Assembly (NCBI GenBank): GCA_015066845.1
Contig: SVNO01000005.1
Coordinates: 1-55,775, forward strand
Direction: 5' to 3'
DNA from: Ruminococcus sp.
GTDB taxonomy: Bacteria > Bacillota > Clostridia > Oscillospirales > Ruminococcaceae
Length of the DNA stretch: 55,775 nucleotides
Positions within the stretch are counted from its first letter, which is position 1, and every line of letters begins with the position of its first letter. This document shows positions 18,866 to 24,888 of the stretch, one piece after another. The translations under genes and the position numbers were made by a program. The notes below the pieces were generated by a model. It had not been told where the DNA came from and did no database searches. It saw nothing but the letters and a program-made list of their open reading frames with translations.

Positions 18866-19097
18866 CAGCTTGTCAAAAAAGTCTTTTTTCTGGGGTTAGC
18901 ACCCCAAAGCCTGCCCCCACAGCCGCAGTTAAATCCTATTGCGGCATACCGTCGCCCTCAAGCAGCATCCTGACTCAGGCTCAGGCACCCAACCCCTCCC
19001 CCAAAGGGGGAGGGGCTATATTGCGAGGGTACTGCGTACCCTCTAACCCGCCAAAGGACTCCGTCCTTTGAACCTAATAAGGTTTTTCGACAGACTG
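18866..19097 (-). mobile_element. Terminator-nested repeat element, copy A (232 bp)
   Basis: Bounded by inverted ends cagcttgtcaaaaaag and ttttttcgacagactg-like, and flanked by a perfect 30-bp direct repeat that is the terminator hairpin. The interior is made of small palindromes: ggggttagcacccc, gggtactgcgtaccc, ggactccgtcc, and cccctccccc/gggggagggg. It is a near-identical inverted copy of 53479-53710, with the same 232-bp length. No coding sequence is seen. It fills the gap between the convergent PP2C and ABC transporter genes. Confidence 0.8.
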
Positions 19098-19127
19098 AAC
19101 GGCTGTGCACTTTACTGCACAGCCGTT
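19098..19127. terminator. Terminator hairpin, right copy (flank of element A)
   Basis: Identical to 18836-18865. It is followed by ttcttctt on the plus strand and lies 8 bp from the ABC transporter stop, so it can serve as that gene's terminator on the minus strand. Confidence 0.8.
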
Positions 19128-19135
19128 CTTCTTAT

Positions 19136-22135
19136 TTATTCAGTACGCAAAGCCACCACAGGGTCTTTTTTCGCCGCACTCTTGGAGGGGATAATACCTG
19201 CAATCAGCGTCAGCAGCATGGAAATAATGACCAGAATCACTGCCGCACCAATGGGCAGAATTGCATTCAGTACAAGAATACCCGTCAGTGCATGGATAAT
19301 TGCGTTAATCGGAATGCACAGCAGATAGGTGACAATGACACCAAGTAAGCCCGATGTGAAGCCGATAATCAGCGTTTCTGCATTGAACATGCTCGACACG
19401 TCACGCTTGGATGCACCGATTGCGCGGAGAATACCAATTTCCTTTGTACGCTCCTGTACCGAAATCAGCGTGATAACACCGATCATAATGGACGATACGA
19501 TCAGCGAGATCGCAACAAATGCAATCAGTACATAGGTGATGGTGTTGATGATGGTCGTGATAGAGGACAGCATCAGCCCGATGTAGTCGGTGTACTTAAT
19601 CTGGGAAAGCTCCTCCACACCCTCGTTGTATTCTTCAATTACTTCCTCAATTACATCCTTGTTCTCAAAAGAGGAGGCAAAGAGATTGATACGCGCCGGT
19701 TCATCCAAATCCAGATAACCAAGCTTTTGCAGATTGGTTTCATAATCGGAATCGGAGAATACCATAATTTCATCATGGTACTTTGCATATGCGTCCAGTC
19801 CTGCGGTTTTCAGCTGCTTTTCCAGCCCTGCAAGCTTCTGCTCTGCCGGAACGGCTGCCATCTGCTCCGTAACCTGCGCAGCATACTGCATTTTTACCTG
19901 TTCTTCCACCATCATGGTGTACGCTTCTTCCAAATCCTCATCGTTCATGTCTGCAATATAGCCTTTCAGCTCATCCGCGGACATGCCCATCTGCTGCGTC
20001 AATGCCTGCACCATGGTCTGTTCCATCGTTTCACGCGTCTGTCCCTGCATTGCCTGTGCAACAGAGGCTTCCATCTGCGCATCGGACGGAATGCACATCA
20101 TCTGTACATAAATCATCGCCTTTTCCTGGTCGCTGAGTGTGTCCACATAATTGCGGAATTCTTCTTTCTTTTCCGCATCCGTCATTTCGCCCGTGCTTGC
20201 GCGGAACGGCAGACCTGTGAAAATATCCGTGAATTCATCTGCAAGCTGCGCTTCAATGGCTGCGCAGTCTTTTGCTTCTTCAATCACATATTCCGTCAGT
20301 TCGCTTGTGTAGGCAATTGCACCGGTCAGCATGGTGGCAGTTGCTTCTTCATTCGGACGGATGATACCGCTGACCTTCAGCGGAATGCCGTTGTCGTACA
20401 GATACTTCATACCGGAATCCGTATCGCGCAGATCCGTGTAGGTATCCGTCATCTTGTCATAGCTGTAGCACTCGGAATTGAGCACAACACGGTAGTCCAT
20501 ATCGCAGATTTCCTGATAGCTCCAGCTTTTTTCGTCCTTCGACTCCAGCTTTGTCTTGTTGACAGCCGCATCCATAATGGCATCCATGGTTTCCTTGGAA
20601 TTCAGACCGAGCGCATAGAGCGTCACATCGTCCAGCTCATGGTTTTCATCCAGTACCAGTACCACTTCATTGTACGCATCCGGCCATTCACCGTACACCA
20701 CATCATACTGCTTTTTCAGCAGGTCGTTGATCAGTTCGCCATTTTCACCGGGGAGAAGCTCCTGCCAAAGACCGCCGGCAACCATTTCCATGGAGGAAGT
20801 ACCGCCCATCATGGACGCTTCCATCTCGAACATTGCACTCATGTCAAAGTCCATTGCCTCCGTCATCAGCTCTTCAAGGAGCTTTGCCGTATCGGATTGG
20901 AGAATTGTACCGTCCACATTCTTCGTGTACACCAGCAAATCAAGGTTGTAGCTGTACTGTACGCCGTTGATTGCCTGTGAAAGCTTGCTTTCCGCGTCAG
21001 AGCGTTCATTTTCAATATGCTTCTTGAATGCGCGCAGGTCGTTTTCCTGTGCTTCAAGGTTGTTCATGGCTTCCACCATGCTGTAAATTGCAGCCTTTTC
21101 ATACACCGCGTCATTTTCATGCGCCACATCATCCGCCGCAACGCCCATAAAGGTTTCCATCAGCGTTGTCATGTCAATGGTTGCCGATTCGATGGTCAGC
21201 GGATAGGAGGACAGCGTTTCTTCCTGTACAATATCAATATAGGTCTGGAAACCCTGTGAAATGGACAATACCAGTGCAATACCGATAATACCGATAGAGC
21301 CTGCAAAGGAAGTGAGCATGGTTCTGCCTTTTTTGGTAAACAGGTTTTTCAGGGAAAGTCCGAACGATGTGCCAAAGGACATGGAGGGCTTTTTCTTTTT
21401 CTGTTCGGCTTCCTGTGCTTTTTTGTCGTGCTTTGTTTCGCGCTGGATGTCCTTTTCCGTCAGTGGTCTGGAATCGTCCTTGATTTCGCCGTCAAGCATC
21501 CGGATGATTCGGGAGGAATACTGCTCGGCAAGCTCCGGATTGTGCGTAACCATGATAATCAGGCGGTCTTTCGAGATTTTTTTGAGAATCTCCATGACCT
21601 GTACGCTTGTTTCCGTATCCAATGCACCTGTCGGCTCATCGGCAAGGATGATGTCGGGATTATTGACCAGCGCGCGGGCAATGGCAACACGCTGCATCTG
21701 ACCGCCGGACATTTCCGAAGGCCGCTTGTGGAGCTGATTGCCCAGTCCCACATCCTCCAGAGCTTTCTTGGCACGTTCACGGCGTTCGGATTTCTTCACG
21801 CCGGAGAGTGTCAGTGCAATTTCCACATTCTGGAGCACTGTCTGATGGGGGATGAGGTTGTAGCTCTGAAAGACAAAGCCGATGGAGTGGTTGCGGTAGG
21901 TATCCCAATCCTTGTCCTTGTAGCTTTTGGTTGATTTTCCGTTGATAATCAGGTCGCCGTCCGAGTACTGGTCGAGTCCGCCGATGATGTTGAGCATGGT
22001 GGTTTTTCCGCATCCTGATGGACCGAGGATGGAAACAAACTCACTGGAACGGAACTGCAGGTCGATGCCCTTGAGGGCATGGACGGTGTTTTCGCCGGCA
22101 AGATAATCCTTTTTGATGCCTTTGAGTTCAAGCAT
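19136..22135 (-). CDS. ABC transporter, fused ATPase and FtsX-type permease
   Basis: A 999-residue MacB-like fusion. The ATPase occupies about residues 1-225: Walker A GPSGCGKTT, Q-loop FVFQSYNLIP, signature MSGGQMQR, Walker B ILADEPTGALD, switch His in VTHNPE. A charged linker leads to TM1 (about 275-295), a very long extracytoplasmic domain of about 560 residues rich in Glu, Met and Gln with predicted coiled-coil stretches, then three C-terminal helices of the FtsX type. Such proteins export peptides or act in envelope maintenance by mechanotransmission; the substrate is unknown. AGGAGG lies 8 bases before the ATG. Its leader carries an apparent Mn2+ riboswitch with an intrinsic terminator. 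Confidence 0.85.
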   Translation of the reverse strand: MLELKGIKKDYLAGENTVHALKGIDLQFRSSEFVSILGPSGCGKTTMLNIIGGLDQYSDGDLIINGKSTKSYKDKDWDTYRNHSIGFVFQSYNLIPHQTVLQNVEIALTLSGVKKSERRERAKKALEDVGLGNQLHKRPSEMSGGQMQRVAIARALVNNPDIILADEPTGALDTETSVQVMEILKKISKDRLIIMVTHNPELAEQYSSRIIRMLDGEIKDDSRPLTEKDIQRETKHDKKAQEAEQKKKKPSMSFGTSFGLSLKNLFTKKGRTMLTSFAGSIGIIGIALVLSISQGFQTYIDIVQEETLSSYPLTIESATIDMTTLMETFMGVAADDVAHENDAVYEKAAIYSMVEAMNNLEAQENDLRAFKKHIENERSDAESKLSQAINGVQYSYNLDLLVYTKNVDGTILQSDTAKLLEELMTEAMDFDMSAMFEMEASMMGGTSSMEMVAGGLWQELLPGENGELINDLLKKQYDVVYGEWPDAYNEVVLVLDENHELDDVTLYALGLNSKETMDAIMDAAVNKTKLESKDEKSWSYQEICDMDYRVVLNSECYSYDKMTDTYTDLRDTDSGMKYLYDNGIPLKVSGIIRPNEEATATMLTGAIAYTSELTEYVIEEAKDCAAIEAQLADEFTDIFTGLPFRASTGEMTDAEKKEEFRNYVDTLSDQEKAMIYVQMMCIPSDAQMEASVAQAMQGQTRETMEQTMVQALTQQMGMSADELKGYIADMNDEDLEEAYTMMVEEQVKMQYAAQVTEQMAAVPAEQKLAGLEKQLKTAGLDAYAKYHDEIMVFSDSDYETNLQKLGYLDLDEPARINLFASSFENKDVIEEVIEEYNEGVEELSQIKYTDYIGLMLSSITTIINTITYVLIAFVAISLIVSSIMIGVITLISVQERTKEIGILRAIGASKRDVSSMFNAETLIIGFTSGLLGVIVTYLLCIPINAIIHALTGILVLNAILPIGAAVILVIISMLLTLIAGIIPSKSAAKKDPVVALRTE

Positions 22136-22160
22136 AACATGTACCTCCTAAAAAAATTTA

Positions 22161-22188
22161 CCGGATATAGCAGAAAAGCTATATCCGG
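22161..22188 (-). terminator. Riboswitch-controlled intrinsic terminator
   Basis: On the minus strand ccggatatagc / gctatatccgg forms an 11-bp stem followed by taaattttttt, then the AGGAGG of the ABC gene. The segment GAAAAGCTAT upstream (22216-22225) is perfectly complementary over 10 bases to ATAGCTTTTC in the 5' half and loop of this hairpin, giving an antiterminator alternative. Confidence 0.85.
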
Positions 22189-22230
22189 ATTGATTGCAAA
22201 TATACAACTCCATGCATAGCTTTTCAGATA

Positions 22231-22332
22231 TACATGAGTCTCGCATATTAAAGCAAGCCAGATTCAAATTGAATCAGGATGTTGACTTGCTGCGCAGGAT
22301 GGTGCATCCTGCGCTTGCTACTCCCTCACTTG
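22231..22332 (-). promoter_or_regulatory. yybP-ykoY-like (Mn2+) riboswitch aptamer
   Basis: Read on the minus strand, the 5' strand GUGAG is followed by GGAGUAG, a GC-rich hairpin (gcgcaggatg/catcctgcgc), GUCAACAU, a second hairpin (gauuca/ugaauc) inside AGCAAG/CUUGCU, then UAUGCGAGACUC closing the P1 helix (GUGAG/CUCAU). GGGAGUAG, GUCAACAU and GCGAGAC are the conserved blocks of the yybP-ykoY class, which senses Mn2+ and typically raises expression of metal exporters. The identification is from remembered consensus; a covariance-model search was not possible. Confidence 0.72.
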
Positions 22333-22341
22333 GGTAACTTC

Positions 22342-22370
22342 ATTATAGCAGATTGCTGAATTTTTGTCAA
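22342..22370 (-). promoter_or_regulatory. Promoter of the riboswitch-ABC transporter transcript
   Basis: On the minus strand TTGACA (22365-22370), a 17-bp spacer and TATAAT (22342-22347), a perfect consensus. The leader is about 200 nt, which accommodates the aptamer, antiterminator and terminator. Confidence 0.92.
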
Positions 22371-22503
22371 GCAGATTTTCCCCATACTGCATAGAATTGT
22401 AAGATACTACAAATTGCTTGTGGAAAATAGGAGGATTTTTCGCTTTTTGTTAGGGAGCTTACAGAAAAGCTGGCTTTTTTGCGATATTGCCTGAAACTCG
22501 CAC

Positions 22504-22532
22504 TTGACAAAAAAACGGAAATCCTGTATAAT
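22504..22532 (+). promoter_or_regulatory. Promoter of rnpB
   Basis: TTGACA (22504-22509), a 17-bp spacer and TATAAT (22527-22532), ending about 7 bp before the RNase P RNA. Confidence 0.92.
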
Positions 22533-22537
22533 AAGGT

Positions 22538-22880
22538 TGAGCAGACTATGCGATAGCGTGGACGGCAAGTTCACGAGGAAAGTCCGAGCATCACAGAGCA
22601 GGATAGCTGCTAACGGCAGCCGAGGGCGACCTTAGGGCAAGTGCAACAGAAAAGAAACTGCCGCGTTTCGGCGCGGTGAGGGTGGAATGGTGAGGTAAGA
22701 GCTCACCGGAGTGCAGGAGACTGCACTGCCGTGTAAACCCTATCCGATGCAACGTCTAATGGTACTGACCGTCATAACATTGGCTCGATGGGCGGCACAG
22801 TAACGGCGGCTTGAGCCATACGGCGACGTATGGCCTAGATAAATTATCGCACACGACAGAACTCGGCTTATCGGTCTGGT
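22538..22880 (+). ncRNA. rnpB: RNase P RNA, class A
   Basis: The catalytic RNA that matures tRNA 5' ends. Conserved blocks are visible: gaggaaagtccgagc (CR-I) near 22575, the agggcaagtgcaacagaaa region, taaaccc, and the 3' block acagaactcggcttatcgg. The 5' cagac and 3' gtctg can form P1. Length about 340 nt. It has its own promoter and terminator. Confidence 0.96.
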
Positions 22881-22884
22881 CATG

Positions 22885-22911
22885 CGGACGGCTCTGCCGT
22901 CCGTTTTTTTT
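22885..22911 (+). terminator. Terminator of rnpB
   Basis: An 8-bp stem cggacggc / gccgtccg with loop tct, followed by eight T, just after the RNase P RNA. Confidence 0.92.
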
Positions 22912-22959
22912 GAGAAATTCCGCGGCGCATTGCCGATTTACCAGAGAGGATGGAATCAG

Positions 22960-23493
22960 ATGAAACGATTGAAAGCATTTTTACTGACAGGAATGCTGCT
23001 GCTGACGGGCTGTACGCCTGCGCAGGAGGAGAGCACTGAATCAGAGCCGATAACGGTTTACAAGGCATTGCCCCTGCCGGATTTATACATGGAAATTCCG
23101 GAACGCTTTGCCACCACATCCTCGGAGCTTTACGAAGAATACTACATCTGCGAGGATGCAAGCATCATCTGCACGGAGGACACGGAGGACGCGCCCTATG
23201 GTTCGGTGTATGACTATGCAATTTCGGCACTGACGGAGTACCAGAAAATCACCACAACGCTGGAGCTGATGGGCAATGAACTGCTGTACGCCGACAATCT
23301 TGCAGTACAGACGCTTGAATTCCGTTACAGCATCGGCGAGGGAGAAGATGCTCTCAAAATGACCTGCATGGTTGGGTATGTGACGGATACGGAATCGATG
23401 TATATTATCACCTGCAAGTCAAAGCAGGACACCTATGACGAATACCGTGCGGATTTTGAATCCGTGCTGACTTCCCTGAGCTTTGTAAAGTAA
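22960..23493 (+). CDS. Putative lipoprotein of unknown function
   Basis: About 177 residues. A short basic N-terminus, hydrophobic core and lipobox LLTGC (Cys at about 18) indicate a lipid-anchored surface protein. After an acidic spacer the mature domain has alternating strands and helices with FTS-like repeats (LTSLSF end); its form resembles PsbP/DUF-type small extracellular domains, but I do not recognise the family. I start at ATG 22960, which gives the signal peptide; the frame runs 26 codons further upstream into the rnpB terminator. It lies 6 bp before bioY. Confidence 0.75.
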   Translation: MKRLKAFLLTGMLLLTGCTPAQEESTESEPITVYKALPLPDLYMEIPERFATTSSELYEEYYICEDASIICTEDTEDAPYGSVYDYAISALTEYQKITTTLELMGNELLYADNLAVQTLEFRYSIGEGEDALKMTCMVGYVTDTESMYIITCKSKQDTYDEYRADFESVLTSLSFVK

Positions 23494-23499
23494 CGGCAC

Positions 23500-24036
23500 A
23501 TGAAGAACCGTGAAAAGCTCCGTGTGATCACGCAGACTGCCATGTTCACAGCGGTCATGGCGGTACTGGCACAGCTTGCGCTGCCCATGCCCTCACAAGT
23601 ACCGCTGACGCTTCAGACTTTTGGCATCGCGCTTTGTGCAAGGCTTGGCGGCAGGCGGCTTGGTCTGCCTGCGCTGTTGATTTATCTTCTTGCAGGTGCG
23701 TCAGGAATGCCCGTATTTTCGGGATTTCGCGGCGGTTTTGGGATTCTGCTCGGACATACCGGCGGCTTTCTTTGGGGATTTATCCCCCTTGCGCTATGCT
23801 GCACAGTACAGCCGCGGCGCAAAGGGATGGCAGTACTTATGGGGGGAATCGGGCTGTGCTGCTGTCATGCATTCGGCATTCTGCAATACTGTGCGGTTAC
23901 GGATATGGATGTATTACAGGCGTTTTTTATGATGTCTGCGCCCTATCTTGCCAAGGATGCCATTTCGTTGTATGCGGCATATCCGGCAGCCCATGCGATT
24001 CACCGTGCGGTGCAGGTGGCTGGGATAAAATTGTGA
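23500..24036 (+). CDS. bioY: Biotin transporter S-component BioY
   Basis: Membrane biotin-binding subunit of an ECF transporter. 178 residues, about six helices. Family motifs include PLTLQTFGI near residue 36, LLAGASGMPVF and GGFLWGF. A full EcfA1-A2-T module in the same window (8663-11340) is a likely partner. The SD is weak; the gene follows the lipoprotein gene by 6 bp, suggesting coupled translation. No BirA operator was recognised. Confidence 0.92.
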   Translation: MKNREKLRVITQTAMFTAVMAVLAQLALPMPSQVPLTLQTFGIALCARLGGRRLGLPALLIYLLAGASGMPVFSGFRGGFGILLGHTGGFLWGFIPLALCCTVQPRRKGMAVLMGGIGLCCCHAFGILQYCAVTDMDVLQAFFMMSAPYLAKDAISLYAAYPAAHAIHRAVQVAGIKL

Positions 24037-24086
24037 TGTTCATGAATGAGACATGGTTTGTTCACAGAATATTCTGATATAAGTAC

Positions 24087-24115
24087 TTGCAATTGGGGGA
24101 TATTTCTGGTATAAT
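24087..24115 (+). promoter_or_regulatory. Promoter of the tRNA-Arg/tRNA-Pro pair
   Basis: TTGCAA (24087-24092), a 17-bp spacer and TATAAT (24110-24115, in a TG-G extended context), about 35 bp before tRNA-Arg. Confidence 0.88.
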
Positions 24116-24149
24116 AATAGTGTTGTGCAAAAAAAGCGGCACAAAGAAT

Positions 24150-24226
24150 GCGCCTGTAGTTTAGCTGGATAAAACAGGGGACTCCGACTCCCCAGACCGC
24201 AGATTCGAGTTCTGTCAGGCGCACCA
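24150..24226 (+). tRNA. tRNA-Arg (CCG)
   Basis: Cloverleaf with acceptor GCGCCTG / CAGGCGC, anticodon loop CTCCGAC (anticodon CCG) on a GGGGA/TCCCC stem, T loop TTCGAGT and encoded CCA. It decodes CGG, a codon used at moderate frequency here. Confidence 0.94.
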
Positions 24227-24250
24227 TAAGCATTGCGAAAGCGATGCGAA

Positions 24251-24327
24251 CGGGATGTAGCTCAGTTTGGTAGAGTGCTTGGTTTGGGACCAAGATGCCG
24301 CAGGTTCGAGTCCTGTCATCCCGACCA
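24251..24327 (+). tRNA. tRNA-Pro (TGG)
   Basis: Cloverleaf with acceptor CGGGATG / CATCCCG (the C1-G72 pair typical of bacterial tRNA-Pro), anticodon loop TTTGGGA (anticodon TGG) on CTTGG/CCAAG, T loop TTCGAGT and encoded CCA. Confidence 0.95.
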
Positions 24328-24355
24328 GCGCGGAGCCCGCACGGGCAGACGCATT

Positions 24356-24390
24356 TGAAAGCTTCTCTTTTTAGAGAGGCTTTCTTTTTT
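24356..24390 (+). terminator. Terminator of the tRNA-Arg/Pro transcript
   Basis: Stem gaaagcttctc / agaggctttc (one bulge) with a T-rich loop, followed by tttttt. The 80 bp after it (to 24470) hold only two small hairpins (gcggtgtaccgc and atgacgc...gcgtcat) and no gene. Confidence 0.88.
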
Positions 24391-24470
24391 GCGGAACGGT
24401 GCGGTGTACCGCATGACGCTTGCTGCGCAGAGCGTCATCGCTATTGATAGTTTGGAAACTGAAAACTGTA

Positions 24471-24501
24471 ATGAAAGTATCCCTTTTTAGGATACTTTCT
24501 T
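24471..24501. terminator. Terminator-type hairpin, left copy (flank of element B)
   Basis: Stem gaaagtatcc / ggatactttc with a T-rich loop. The same 31-bp sequence with one substitution recurs at 24665-24695 on the far side of element B. Confidence 0.75.
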
Positions 24502-24664
24502 CAGTCTGTCAAAAAACTTAAAAATAAACGCGGAGCGATAGCTCCGCACAAGGGGTTCGGGGACGAAGTCCCCGAAAAATAGCCCCTCCCCCGTTGGGGG
24601 AGGGGTTGGGGTGGGGGCAGTTACAGGGGTGCTAACCCCAGAAAAAGTCTTTTTCGACAAGCTG
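24502..24664 (+). mobile_element. Terminator-nested repeat element, copy B (163 bp)
   Basis: Left end cagtctgtcaaaaaac, right end ctttttcgacaagctg. Interior palindromes: gcggagc/gctccgc, ggggacgaagtcccc, and cccctcccccgttggggg. A G-run block at 24596-24618 could form a four-tetrad quadruplex. The shared right-end module ggggtgctaacccc is present. It is nearly the same as copy C and is flanked by 31-bp direct repeats of a hairpin. No ORF is seen. Confidence 0.8.
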
Positions 24665-24700
24665 ATGAAAGTATCCCTTTTCAGGATACTTTCTTTTTTC
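24665..24700 (+). terminator. Terminator hairpin, right copy (flank of element B)
   Basis: Repeats 24471-24501 with one substitution and is followed by tttttt, making a full intrinsic terminator on the plus strand. Confidence 0.8.
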
Positions 24701-24792
24701 CACCCCATCCTCCGAAACAAGTGGAAAATCACCGTCAATTTGCAGGGGAAATGGAATTTCTGAAAAGTTTCCGTATATTTCAAAAAAAGGAC

Positions 24793-24821
24793 TTGTTTTT
24801 CTGTGCAAAATGTAGTAAAAT
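24793..24821 (+). promoter_or_regulatory. Promoter of the EAL-domain gene
   Basis: TTGTTT (24793-24798), a 17-bp spacer and TAAAAT (24816-24821), about 67 bp before the ATG. No c-di-GMP riboswitch was recognised in the leader. Confidence 0.55.
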
Positions 24822-24888
24822 AAAAGTGGTACTTATAAAGTATATTTCAGGAGTCAGGCTTTTTCAGCCATGAAGGAGTTGAAAATCT

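Noticed and set aside
19727-20980. A 417-residue plus-strand frame over the ABC permease domain
   Set aside because: Antisense to the large extracellular domain; no SD, no recognisable domain.
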